DNA of 64,000 bases from Lophius americanus (Eukaryota; Chordata; Actinopteri; Lophiiformes; Lophiidae), in NCBI GenBank assembly GCA_037951165.1, contig JBBDHG010000009.1:12550501-12614500 (forward strand), read 5' to 3'. How positions within the stretch are numbered: position 1 is the first letter of the stretch; the number at the start of each line of letters is the position of its first letter. Under the pieces are notes generated by a model. The model saw nothing but the letters and a program-made list of their open reading frames with translations. It ran no database searches and was not told the origin of the DNA. This document shows positions 12,276-23,070 of this stretch, piece by piece. Both the position numbers and the translations under genes were made by a program.

Positions 12276-15148
12276 GGCCAAAACAACTTACAAACATACT
12301 ATTGATCATTGTTGTGAATTTTAAAGGACATACAAACGTACTTTAATTTTCCATTAACCATTTCTGCTGATTGTACTTTTATCATTACAATGGAAATAGT
12401 AAATAAATCATCAAGCTGTTCTTGGTTTTTTTCTTTTGGAGCTGGTGATGCAGAAATCAGATCTATGGTCACCTGCCAGACTTTGTACAAGATGATGCAG
12501 GAGACAGTTGGTATATGCCAGTATCTTATTTAACTACTTCCTTTCCCAGTTGATGATTGTACATTGAACATGAACAGCCCAATAGCTGAAGCCAAACTTC
12601 AGGACGGTTATCTCCTCTCCAGGGGCCACATGGTACGATACCGTCATGGTACTTCATTCATAATATAATATTGTTTACCAAATATAACAATTTGTTAAAT
12701 GCGGTGCACATTGATGAAATATGTTGCAATATACAGTGATTTATTATTTTTCTTTTACGTAAGATGATATCCCTACAGGAAAAAATAGTAAGCATCTGTT
12801 TTATCCAATTTGATTCGAAGCTCTTACTCTTGTCATCTCACATCACTCAAAAAGTTCTGCAGCTCCCTCTGCAGTTGAGGTACACAAAAGCACGGTTTCG
12901 ACCGTGGTCACCAGTCCCCCGTAAGATAATGAGTCCTTACTGTCATATACTGTATGAATCCACCGCCTGTGATGTCTGTGGGCCGCAGGCTAATCCTTTC
13001 CGCTGTTCTCAAACTCTGCTGACCTTTATGCTTCTCTTCTCTGTCCAGAGTGGGTTCGGTGTCCGTGAAAAACCTTTACGACTGAAACATATGTCGTTTC
13101 CAGAGTCTTGACTGGATAAAAAAAGCTGTTGTTTGCCACTATGTTGTACGGTTACAGGTCCCTACACATAAAAATACTTGAGGGAGTTATTTTCATAGCT
13201 GATATTGGTGGAACTTTCCAGGCTAAGTGTGTCGAGTGTTTTCCCCTTTTTCCGAGGCGCTAAATTCATACCAACTTTCTGTCCCTAACGCTAATGCTAT
13301 GTCCAGGCTTTGGTGTTTAAACCCTAATGTAAGCTGCGGAAGAAACGATCCAGAAAAAGTTCCATTCAAAAAGGTAACCAGACACCGACAGAATTAATCA
13401 CCCCAAGGAACATACTAAGTTTCAAGAAGCTAGCGTTAGCAAAGCGGCTAAAGCTAGCGAGAGCGCAGAGCCAGCTAATTGTTAATTTTGTTTTTTCAAG
13501 AAAAAGAAAAATTGGAACCGTACAAAATCTGTAGCTGCCAGTCAGACTATGGAAATTGGTAATTGGAATCGGCAAAGAAAACTGTAATAGGTGCACCTCT
13601 AGTTCCAAGTTAAGACAAAATGAACCCTATCCACACATCTTTGCATGTAACGTGTTAATTAAATATTTTGAGATTACTTACGATGTCACAAACGAAAATA
13701 TTGTAATATTTCAGAGACCAACATTTTATTTTCAACCTTTGACCTTGTGAGCAGCACCAAGTGTTTTGTTGGTTGTAAAGCGGGGGGGTCTTTATCAGTT
13801 GCCGCTGGCAGATACTCGCTGCATAAGAGCTTGTGACACAGGCGTTGCTGTGATCTAATTATATCTGTGCACTGTACTGTGGGAAAGTGCACAGTAGTCA
13901 CTCTAAATTCTCAGACTGTGAAGGGTCCATTTCTGTATTACACTGGGGTTAGCAAATTGCTCATATTGAGAACCAATGTGTGCTACGTACCGATGCACAG
14001 ACTTGCATACAGGTGCCCCTATAAAATGCTAGAACCCAAGTACAAAACGTTATTTTCTCTTATACTGCAATCATTTTGTTCATTCATAGTCACAAAAACA
14101 ATCATATATATGCACACATGATGAGGCAATCTGTTGAGGCTAGTCCAAACACAAATACATTAATCCAACAGACACTCCAGCTCAATCCTGCAAAGAGTAT
14201 TTGGAATCCATAAACCTTTTCCAGCTTCCTGGAAAAGGTTTTCCACCTTTTCCAGCTCCAACTTATATAATATGAACATTATTTTCAGCCATTCCTCCAA
14301 ATTCTCTTAAACCCCATAAGTGATGCATATGTGATATTATTGTTTATGCTCTTCAGGACATGTTGACATACATCACAGATACAGATATGAATAGAAAATC
14401 TATGAAATGTGGTCAGAACAATGTAAAACATTGAGGGCTGCATTTCAGGACTTCAGCATTTAACGTCAAGAATTTTGCGGACTTCAATTTTTTGGCACAT
14501 GATGCCCACATCAGAACCAAAAGGAGAATTGGTGACACTTGAACTCCAACTGTCAAAATATAACCCCTAAAGTCTTGAGAGACTGTATCTGTAATGTATA
14601 GACTGTCCACTTATCAGAAGGTTGAAACAGAGTACAGCATTCTCTGACATGCATCCAAATAAAAGATCTTATGTAGAAGTGATACAAATCCATTTAACAA
14701 TAATGTAATACTGCTGCCACTATAGCCCATAAATTCTAACGATATGATTGGTGGAACCTTTTATTCTGCACTAACTGTGCATTACAGTGTCGCCAGGGGA
14801 GTTCATTTTTAGCAGCCAGACTCTAAATCCTAGCAGCAGCTATCTGCATCATGCTGATACAGCTTGACTTCTCTAAACACTTCACTTAAGCAAAAACATG
14901 TCACTCCTCCATATCAGTCTGAAAACCCTCTTACAACATGAGTATCCTTGAATTGGCCCCTAATATCCGCGCTGCCTCTCTGAGAAAGTACTCTGTGATG
15001 TAGGAGGGTGGGATGAGATATTTCAGTCGATAGAATAGAGGCAGTCAGCTTTTCTAGTAAATTGGAAGAATCTGACTGGAAGCAAGCCAGTATGAGACTC
15101 AACATTTCTAGCACAAATTAATGAATAGGATGCGAAAAGGTTTAAAAT
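12276..15148. other. non-coding stretch, no gene seen
   Basis: No supported gene. A frame at 12764-13111 is open but has no recognisable domain. A small set of GCTAGC/GTTAGC words lies near 13430-13475, and a tight 13-bp hairpin lies at 14212-14241. Confidence 0.4.
14212..14241. repeat. 13-bp perfect hairpin, 4-base loop
   Basis: AAACCTTTTCCAG (14212-14224), loop CTTC, then the exact reverse complement at 14229-14241. A third partial copy, 'ccaccttttccagctcc', follows at about 14243-14259. Confidence 0.85.
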
Positions 15149-15198
15149 ATGTGTATGTGTGTGTGTGTATGTGTGTGTGTGTGTGTGAGTGAGTGTGA
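15149..15198. repeat. (GT)n microsatellite
   Basis: An interrupted GT run with TATG and GAGT variants over about 50 bases. Confidence 0.9.
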
Positions 15199-15779
15199 GT
15201 AAATCTGCTTTAGGTGGCCTACTGGAGGGTAAGGAGACATTTCTTTCTCTGAAGGGATCAACATCCTCCCTGGTGGGAGAGAAAGTAAGAGAACTATAGC
15301 CAGGTGAAATGCCCTCTGACCTCTGCAGGTTTAAGGGTAATGGAAGGATTTTTTCATCTAGGATCCACCAGAATTTCATCACCGGGGTAAATAATTGCAT
15401 GGATGTGGGAGTAAGACAAAACTTGACCAGACTGACCACCTCCAGCCCTACTCTGCCTCACTGGTTCCATTGCTTAATAGACACTTCGGCTCTGATGTTA
15501 ATCCAGATAACATTCAGGTCAAGTCCAAGTCACTGTTCAGCATTTTTCTCGGAACAGCAGCGAGGATGCTGGAGCTCGGCACCATTAGTCGCCTTTTTTT
15601 AGCCTCCTTCTTCGCACCAAATACGAGAAATGCAATCATTTGACAAGGCAGCAACAGCAGAAAACAAGCAGGTCAGGGACGTATTCATCATATTACCTGG
15701 TTCTTGTCAAAATCAGAATCACTCAATCACATATGAGGCGAGGTTAGAGATTTGACAGGCGCATATTACGCACCACATT

Positions 15780-16262
15780 GAGCAAATCGACTGATCCAGA
15801 GGAGAGAGGCTACGGGATGGTGGAGTGGAACAATGATCACGTGAAAAGGTCGCAGATTATATCAAAAATTACTTTCAGGGCTCCCGCAGACCAACATGGA
15901 GCGATCCGCCTCCGTGAAGTGGACCCGTTTGTGAGGAAGAGCAGCTTCAGCAGCGGCACCCAGGTTTGAACAACATCTGCTTTCAAAGAAAAATGAAGGA
16001 GGTCTCTTACCTGATTTGTCTTTCTACTTAATGCATGCGTCCTTGCCGGGATGTAGGCTAGGCGACACACACCACACCGCAAGCGGGTCAGCTCGAGCCT
16101 GGTTGCCTGCCTCCTCCGCGGCGTCAAGCCCCTCCTCGCTGATCGCGCGGCGGAGGGATGGAGAGAGAATGAGCGCACATCTCTGCGCCCACCAGAGGAA
16201 GCGGCGTCACGCTCAGCCGCGGTCTGTGATCGGCACAGATTTATCCGGATCAGGATAGATCG
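15780..16262 (-). promoter_or_regulatory. CpG-rich island, candidate bidirectional or minus-strand promoter
   Basis: Composition changes sharply from the AT-rich surroundings to GC-rich DNA with many CpG sites (for example 'cctccgcggcgtcaagcc' and 'gatcgcgcggcggaggg'). Such islands in vertebrates usually mark promoters. It lies about 2.6 kb upstream of the c2cd4 first exon and ends abruptly near 16262. A minus-strand splice donor sits inside it. I infer a promoter for a gene transcribed to the left; an island serving c2cd4 itself is the alternative. Confidence 0.5.
16011..16262 (-). other. candidate non-coding first exon of an unidentified divergent gene
   Basis: On the minus strand the CpG-rich block ends in AAATCAG|GTAAGAG, a near-consensus 5' splice site with the exon ending at 16011. 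The exon would be about 250 bases. An open frame crosses it on the minus strand, but it has low-complexity Arg/Ser-rich content and no recognisable protein, so I treat the exon as 5' untranslated. No next exon is visible in 1-16000, so any first intron would exceed 15 kb. Mammalian neighbours of C2CD4A/B are VPS13C and TLN2. VPS13C normally starts its coding sequence in exon 1 and has many closely spaced exons, which are not seen here. TLN2 has distant 5' untranslated exons and so fits somewhat better, but this is inference only. Confidence 0.35.
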
Positions 16263-18769
16263 ACTGATCACTCAGATCAGATCAGACACACCAGAGATGA
16301 ACATTAAATCCAGGCTGGGTCAGTTCCCTCTTCTTTGGGAAGTGATCAAGCTCAGTCATTGCTGCTGAGCTTAATCCCACTTTGATACCACATCACTGGA
16401 TGTAGATGATGATGATGATGATGATGATGTTATAGGCGGACTCCTATATATAGCAAGAGATGATAGATCTCTAAAATGATGTACGTTAGGCTAGATTCTT
16501 TTCCAAGGAATAGAGTTATTACAGCCGAATGACGCATTCACGAAACCTATTTCAGTGTTTGAGAGATCGTTCAGCCGGATTTTCAGCTTTGGAAATCTTG
16601 CAATGATTAGAGCATGTACAGAATGTAATAATCAGATTTATAATATCCCTCCTGTAGTTCATCATATAAGTGTCGTTGTATCCTGAGCTTGTACTGCCCC
16701 CTCATGGAAATATTCACATTCGAGTATCCACAGATCACAGTTCAAATAGAAGCCAAGGGCTGGAATAAGATATGCGTACAGAGTTATTTCACATTAGCCT
16801 GTTCTGCTGATTGGTTATTTTAAGATATGCCTCGCCTGAATAGCAAAATAAACTTAAAATAGCCCCAAAACTATCAGGTGTATTTGAACAACCTTGATGT
16901 CCTTAAGACCTAGAATAATCTATTTTAAGTGCCAGTAACATTGTGTTTTTCAGTTTGTGTTAGTCATTTTTGATTAAACACAAAAAATGTCAAAATACAT
17001 CTATCCTCACCTAACGTTTTTTTAAAGATAGAATGAATGCAAACATCATTATTGTATAGTAACACCATTAAACAAAAAATGAATGGCTTTGCTCAGGAAC
17101 TCTATAATAACATAAAATTGTATGTAAATACCACAAGTTCATGTTATTTTAAACAGTTTTTTATGGGGTAGAACCAGGAGGACTGTCCATTTGGCACAGT
17201 TGGATAGCCAATTTGCCCAAAATGTGCCAAACTGGATTTTGACCCAATTTTGGCTACAAAATACCACCTTTTGAACACTACTGGTTGTTATGTGCACATA
17301 CCTCATGCCACACCTTTCTCAACAAAAAAGTAATGTTTATATATAATATGTTCTATAATATATATCACTTTTGCTTATATCAAGTTTCCCCTCTTTTGAA
17401 TCTCAGAGAGTGGTGTGATTTTTCCTCAAAACTACTGCCAATGATAACAATACAACAATGAATTCCTTTTCCATCATGTATCGTATAAAACCGAATCATG
17501 CTTTTGATGCATGCGTGCATTATTCATGCTCAAACACATGTGTGTGCATGTGTGTGTTCCGATCAGCCACACTCTGGGTAACATGTTCTGAGAAATGTAG
17601 TTCAGATTTTCTTGTTACTTCATTCCTTCTATAATTTCTAATTACTTTGTTTGAACAGCAAATGAACTCAAATTAATTCCGTCCTTGCATGTTTTGAATT
17701 ACTGATGTGACTTGAACATCTTGGAAAACATTTCTGAGAAATCTCCCCTCTCAGGACATTTTCCTGGTACATTGTTAGCACTGGCATCATGCTGTCCTTT
17801 CGCACCTGGTAATGCCTGGTAATGCCTGGTAACCAAGTCACCCTACTTGAACCTTGGCCAGGACACGGTTAAGCGTTTTGATAGGATCCCTTCACTCTCT
17901 TTTACTGCTTTTCAATGGAAAGCAAAGGAATTCAATGACAAAAGTGGAGTGTTAGGGATGGAGTTGGGGGGCTTGTAGGGTCATACAGGATATTACAGCT
18001 GTGCCAGTGCAGACTCATCATAAATGAAGCTTTCTGTCATGCTTCTTGGCCAACCACAAGAGGGTAGCAATGTTTCAGTAAAGGCTGCAGATATAAGGCG
18101 CAGTGTCATTAGAATACAAATACATACATGCATACAAATCTGTATTTTTAAACAGAAATGCTCCGTTTAGAAGCCACATCTCTGATAAAGAGTAATTGTG
18201 ATAATACCCTTTTTCCACAATGGTGATTATTGGTTGGTAATTGACTACACTTTACTGTACTCAGTCAATATATCACACTGAATGACTGCCACATGCATGA
18301 AGGGTTTAATATTTCCTATTGTGACTGTTGAGGCCTCAATGAACTGCGTCCAGGAGTTTGTTAGTTTTTTGCGTTTTTTTTTCTAATAAATAACTGGAAA
18401 GAAGGGAATAGAGAGTATGCTAATATCGGATGGCCCAACCAATAATCAACACAAGGACTTTAAGACTAAACATTGTATTCACTGAACGGCCAGCTATATT
18501 CCTAGAATTCTACTCCGACAAAGTACACGTAATTTGTTCAGGATTATTATCTTATCAGATCACCTTGTTTATGTACACACAAGAAGGTCACACCACCTCA
18601 TCTATGTATCTGAAATACATGGTAAAACAAACAAGTTCAATGAAAGCCTCCCTTTTGTTTGTGAACAGTTGTTCTACACTTATAGTAAGCTTATCTGGCT
18701 AAACTGTGCCAGCTTGGACAGTGGCATTGAGCTCTGTTGTGGTTTGTGAATTTCCATGGGAACCATTGG
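16263..18769. other. intergenic, between the CpG island and c2cd4
   Basis: No supported gene. It includes a (GAT)n microsatellite at 16404-16429 and a tripled 'tgcctggtaa' near 17811-17832. Upstream regulatory elements for c2cd4 could lie here, but none can be named from the sequence alone. Confidence 0.4.
16404..16429. repeat. (GAT)n microsatellite
   Basis: Eight or nine GAT triplets in a row. Confidence 0.9.
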
Positions 18770-18880
18770 CCTGGGAAGGAGGAGGGGGGGATTCTGTTCA
18801 AGCAGCACAGGGGGCGTGCATTCAATTTTCTGGTTTCCTCCTTCCTTTAAACTGTCTGCGTGTCTCCAACAGCCACAGAT
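18770..18880 (+). promoter_or_regulatory. candidate core promoter of c2cd4
   Basis: A G-rich stretch with 'GGGGGCGTG' (GC/KLF-box-like) near 18810 is followed by a TATA-like TTTAAA at 18846-18851. A start site about 25-30 bases further on would place exon 1 at about 18876-19005. This is inferred from spacing alone; no transcript supports it here. Confidence 0.35.
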
Positions 18881-19005
18881 GTGCCGGTCGTGACAAAGGG
18901 TAACCTCCATCTGCTGTGAAGAGAGCCTCAGAGACTTTTGCTGAAACTTTAAGGCCATCCTTTTCAGGATAGGCTTTTGGATTATTCACACATTCAGAAA
19001 ATTAG
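18876..19005 (+). other. candidate 5' untranslated exon of c2cd4
   Basis: The block ends in ATTAG|GTAAGAT, a strong donor with the exon's last base at 19005. A matching acceptor is at 19123-19124 (pyrimidine-rich 'tcctttccatttttaag'). Splicing would remove 119 bases and join this exon to the coding exon 27 bases ahead of the start codon. Mammalian C2CD4A/B also have their coding sequence in a single exon after a short leader. The 5' end is a guess based on the TATA-like box. A tiny upstream reading frame (ATG at 18878, four codons) would be in the leader. Confidence 0.45.
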
Positions 19006-19151
19006 GTAAGATAACTTTTCAGAAAAACTTAATTATTAATACATGACCCAAATGTATTTTATTGAATGTTTTATTTATTTTTTTAAAAACAACAACTTAC
19101 AAACATATCCTTTCCATTTTTAAGGATCCTATAGTATCAACAAGAGCACCC

Positions 19152-20498
19152 ATGTGGGTGGTGGAGAAGATCCGTGTGTCAGTGGAGAGATCTAATCTGC
19201 CCGTCCCATCAGCACAACTCAATTTTAGAATTGGTGACATCATGTTTGGAGAAAAGGGTGACAAGCTAAAAAGAATTTCCCTTTGTCCTAATGTGATTAC
19301 CCCTGACAACATCCCAGAGTTCTGCATCCCCCCAACAATCCCATCGCTGCAGGAGATGAAGAACGCAGAGCAGAGCCGTGCTGCTCGCCATATAAAGGGG
19401 TCTCCTTATGAGCGGGCTGGTCCTGAAGTAGAGGTGACGCACTATGAGCCCATCAACCAACACATTATTCAGGTGGAGAGCGTTGATGAGAGCCCTTATG
19501 ATGGCTGCAGTGATGAGGAGACCACGAATGCTGACCCCCAGAGCCAGGCTGCCTTGTCCCTTCCACATCTGGCCAAAACTCAGACCTGCTACGGCTTTTG
19601 CACCTTACTAGAGAGCCCCCACACCAGAAGGAAGGAGTCGCTCTTCCACTCCGATCCCGGCTCCTCTCCTTTGCTTCTGCCCAGGAGTCGATCCAGCATG
19701 TGCTCCAAACTCTCCTCCTCTACCTCGCCTTCTTCCTCTCCTTCCTCATTCAGCCTGAACACCCTCAGCTCGAAGCTCTCCCAGAGGGGATACACCCTGA
19801 ACTGGCAGGCCACCCTAGACAGCGACACCACGTCCTCTACCGAGTCCTCTCCTTTCAACTCCCCGATGCTGACCAGATGCCCTCCCAAGTCTTCCCTCTT
19901 CAAAGCATTGAGCCATGAACTGCTGTTGTCAAGGAACATGAGGAAGGCAATGGTGTCAAGGAACAATTCCCTGTCTACGGATGAGGGCAGCTCCACAGAC
20001 AATAGCCCCAATATCATGAGGAGGGCATCAGAGGGGTTAGTGGAAGGCCTACCCAGCAACTGCACCCTGGCACCCCCAACAATGTTCCCCATGGACTTAA
20101 CTCTGCACAGAGAGAGGGTGACGAAAGAGAGAATGGTGCCCATAGGGAAAGAAGGCAGCCTGAGACTATCGGCAGACTACTGCTCAGATAACCAAAGACT
20201 ACGGATTCGATTGATCAGCGTGGAGGGGCTCTACCCTCTCTCAGTAGACCCCAAGATTATCAACTGTAGTGTCAGCCTCTCTCTGGCTCCAGGAAAGGTG
20301 CAGAAGCAACGCAGCACAGTCATCAGAAAGAGCCGTAATCCAATTTTCAATGAGGATTTCTTCTTTGATAGTATCTCAGAGGAAGACCTCAACCAGTGGT
20401 CGCTTCGCTTTAAAGTGGTGAACAAAATGTCCACCCTTAAAAGAGACTATCTGCTGGGAGACTGTGATCTGCCTCTTTCTAGTATTGTGACCCTATAA
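19152..20498 (+). CDS. c2cd4a: C2 calcium-dependent domain-containing protein 4 (C2CD4A/B-like)
   Basis: A 448-residue protein of the C2CD4 family, whose mammalian members are nuclear proteins linked to inflammation responses, endothelium and pancreatic beta cells. I chose ATG 19152 (MWVVEKIRV) because family members start with MW..E+; the open frame extends 30 codons upstream, but that part is intron plus leader. Family landmarks in order: 'TPDNIPEFCIPP' at residues 50-61, 'SQAALSLPHL' at 131-140, 'YGFCTLLESPHTRRKESL' at 147-164, a Ser-rich low-complexity stretch at about 171-238, and a C-terminal C2 domain from about 335 to 448. The 'YGFC.LLESPHTRRKESL' block favours C2CD4A/B over C2CD4C or D. 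The C2 domain lacks the usual Asp clusters of the calcium loops ('FKVVNKMSTLKRDYLLG' in loop 3), so calcium binding is doubtful; a basic 'KQRSTVIRKS' strand is present. Coding sequence is intact and in one exon. Assignment to the A rather than B paralogue is not secure. Confidence 0.9.
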   Translation: MWVVEKIRVSVERSNLPVPSAQLNFRIGDIMFGEKGDKLKRISLCPNVITPDNIPEFCIPPTIPSLQEMKNAEQSRAARHIKGSPYERAGPEVEVTHYEPINQHIIQVESVDESPYDGCSDEETTNADPQSQAALSLPHLAKTQTCYGFCTLLESPHTRRKESLFHSDPGSSPLLLPRSRSSMCSKLSSSTSPSSSPSSFSLNTLSSKLSQRGYTLNWQATLDSDTTSSTESSPFNSPMLTRCPPKSSLFKALSHELLLSRNMRKAMVSRNNSLSTDEGSSTDNSPNIMRRASEGLVEGLPSNCTLAPPTMFPMDLTLHRERVTKERMVPIGKEGSLRLSADYCSDNQRLRIRLISVEGLYPLSVDPKIINCSVSLSLAPGKVQKQRSTVIRKSRNPIFNEDFFFDSISEEDLNQWSLRFKVVNKMSTLKRDYLLGDCDLPLSSIVTL

Positions 20499-20790
20499 AC
20501 CCTAAGTACTTCCGTTACTGTATTTTTTTTACTATACATTCTTAAAATGTTTAGCCATACTTACAAAAATTATTAAAATTGAAAAGGAGCATAAAAGCAA
20601 TGTCCAATTCCCATACTTGGAAAAAACACCAAACTATGGTGTGACGTAGAAATGGGTATAATAAAGTTATGAGAGAAGAAAGCAGCAATATAGATGTACC
20701 TGAACTGTTTTATTTATGTTTGAAATATTTATTTAATTTTTGTATTGTCAGAAAATGAGATTTTATATGATTAAATTATGGAAAACCGAG
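20499..20790 (+). promoter_or_regulatory. c2cd4 3' untranslated region with poly(A) signals and AU-rich element
   Basis: AATAAA at 20660-20665 is the first clear poly(A) signal, giving a 3' UTR of about 180 bases. ATTAAA at 20770-20775 is a second candidate. Between them are ATTTA pentamers at 20712, 20727 and 20731, the last two overlapping as ATTTATTTA. Use of the distal site would include this AU-rich element, which often confers short mRNA half-life. A further AATAAA is at 21388-21393. Confidence 0.55.
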
Positions 20791-21544
20791 GTTGTTCGTT
20801 TTTAATTCAAGCCTGTCAGCTGTCAATGCCGTATCAAAAAGCCTGTGTGTGCAGAGTAAGAATTCACCCAAATCTGTCATATGTACGTTTGACTCAGTGT
20901 TCAGGATGAAGTTAATTTTAGAAAAACAAATACCACCAAGAAAAGTTCATTCTAATCTTATAATTACACAAAAGTAAACACAAAAATGTTGATATATGAT
21001 GATTTGCAGTCCCTGGCGTGTTTATGTGGCTGTGGCGTCAGCTGACGTGAGACAACCACCGTCTCATATTTCTCTTAAGCCTGTTGTTTTCTTCCTGACC
21101 TTTTCACTGATTGAAAATATCACCAGAAACCAGAGACCTAGGAGGGGAGTCTTCACTGTTGAATATGCAGAACTTTAATCAATGGGAAAAAGCTTTATCT
21201 GACTCTTTGTCCGTGATGATAGATAACAGTTCATCTGAAGATCAAGGTTTTGTGAAGGAAGCTGACATTTCCAACTACTATAGACGTATTACCTCTTTGC
21301 AGATTTGCTTTATAAAATAAGATGATGCTTTGGATATTTATCAGTAAAGCCTTCAAAAATGTACTTCTGAGATAGATAGTTTAGCCAAATAAAGATCATT
21401 TACTTGATCATAGTACAGCTTGCTTGCTGACCAAATGCTATTTTCATGGTTTTCCCAAATTACCTGAATTTAGAAAATACATTTACTTCTCTGAGTTCAC
21501 AGTTAAATACCCAAATATTGAAAATAATTTAGGTGGATCCAACA
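20791..21544. other. non-coding stretch downstream of c2cd4
   Basis: No supported gene. It may include a longer 3' UTR of c2cd4, because another AATAAA lies at 21388-21393, but no sequence feature decides this. Confidence 0.35.
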
Positions 21545-22065
21545 CTTGGCACCACTTTAGATTAAGACGCCCCTTATAAAGGGTTTATAAACTTCTAATA
21601 CTTTGTTTATTGAACAGTCAGTTAAAGCAATCAGAAATAAGCTGCTTTAAGAAAATTAATAAAAAGCACAGTAATTTGCTGCTTGCAAATTCCTGAACCC
21701 CCTTTTGTCAGAACTGGTAAGCCTGAGGTTTTTTACTGGTCACTTTGTCTTTTCCAAAAGCCAGAATCCCTTTTATTAAGTGAGTAGATTCTTACCCAAA
21801 AAGGCTCTGCAACCCATTCAGTCATAAATTATACAACAGGTTAGCAGATACATGATCAAACTAACAGTCTGACATGCAAACCGATGATGGGACAGAAGAG
21901 CAAGATTTTTTTCTAAAGTGCTGCAGTAAATCAGTGTTGCCAAATAGCGAACCTGCATTGATCGTGGATTACCATGATATAAATTATTTGTTATCACTCA
22001 TGAATTATTTATAAAGTGTTTATCTCTATAAGAGCTTTTTTATTGTTGTAAGTGGTACCAAAAGG
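21545..22065. mobile_element. MITE-like non-autonomous DNA transposon
   Basis: The left end reads 'CTTGGCACCACTTTAGATTA' and continues with 'CCTTATAAAGGGTTTATAA'. The reverse complement of the right end reads 'TTTTGGTACCACTTACAACA' and continues with 'CTCTTATAGAGATAAACA'. These ends are inverted and collinear over roughly 55 bases with moderate divergence. The inside holds no coding frame. Fish genomes carry many elements beginning TTGGTACCACTTTA..TAAGG; the superfamily is not assigned here. Confidence 0.6.
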
Positions 22066-22259
22066 TTAAAAATAAATGAGACTTTACTAAATAGTTTCAG
22101 GAAGAACAGAAGTTTTGAGCTCATAATACAACATATGAACTCAATCAGGCTTCCTTGCAGAGAGAAAAACACGCGATTGGAAGTCAATGTATGCGATATA
22201 CATTTGTGTTTACTCAAGTGAACTCATCAGCAGCTCTTAATGTAGTCTCTGTGCAAGTG

Positions 22260-23070
22260 TATCCTGCTGCTTTTAGCAATAACGATCAGGCTTAAAGGCG
22301 CCGGCTGCCACCATAGTTCCTAGTTAAAGATTAATAGGTTTCTCCGGAGTGAGGGAAGCACTGATATGGGTCTGACAGCAGCTGATTATACAGTGTATGG
22401 CAAATTAATGTACAGTAATGTGGACGGATGGCAAGCATTCACAAACACATATGAATAGCTCTTGCTGCCAAAACTGGATAATAACCTGCTGGGGTTATGG
22501 TTTTAGAAGCTCAATGGCCTTAATGATGCAGGCTTTATAATGTAAATAATTCACTACATTTTACCGTTTGAGTTGAGCCGCTGAGAAAAGCCTGTGGACA
22601 AATATAGCTCATGTTCCACTTTCATTCTGAACAAATTCAGCCACAACAACCTGCTATATCCTCTCGGTTATTTTGATGGAAATAAGGGCTTTGTGTTTCT
22701 ACAATGTGCGGCCTCATACGCAGGCTTTTGTGCTGCTGTAAGACATAAGAGAGTGTAATTTCCGACTGAGAACCCTAAATAACCCACACAGACCAGCTAC
22801 AGTTTTCAGCAATATCTCTCCGCGCAGAATGTGTTTCCAGAACCTGTGATGGAAATGACGCCATTGGACACTTTTGTATTGAGTGTTGACTCAGCTGTGA
22901 AATACCCTGTAATAAAAGAGAATAACGTGTGATTCCCCTCGCTGGTCAACTACTGATAGGATTGGGAGGGATTTACACAGATCTATCCTCATTCACGAGA
23001 GCAGAGGCGTCGGTGTTTATTGAAATAGCACATTGATCACGGCAGCATTAAGCTCTTGAAGCCATGCTAG
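22260..23070. promoter_or_regulatory. candidate conserved non-coding block
   Basis: About 800 bases of balanced composition, free of repeats and frames, with many homeobox-type TAAT/ATTA words and phrases such as 'cagctgattatacag'. It contrasts with the AT-rich, repeat-laden flanks. I suggest a conserved regulatory element of the c2cd4 region; this rests only on texture. Confidence 0.25.

Noticed and set aside
1..16000. VPS13C exons on the minus strand
   Set aside because: VPS13C has many exons and a coding first exon; no conserved exon-like frame was found in this interval.
15837..16271. 144-residue minus-strand protein over the CpG island
   Set aside because: Arg/Ser/Ala-rich low-complexity content with no family match, and it runs across a strong splice donor; more likely untranslated exon plus intron.
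19589..20143. 184-residue minus-strand frame inside c2cd4
   Set aside because: It is the shadow of the Ser-rich part of the real gene on the other strand.
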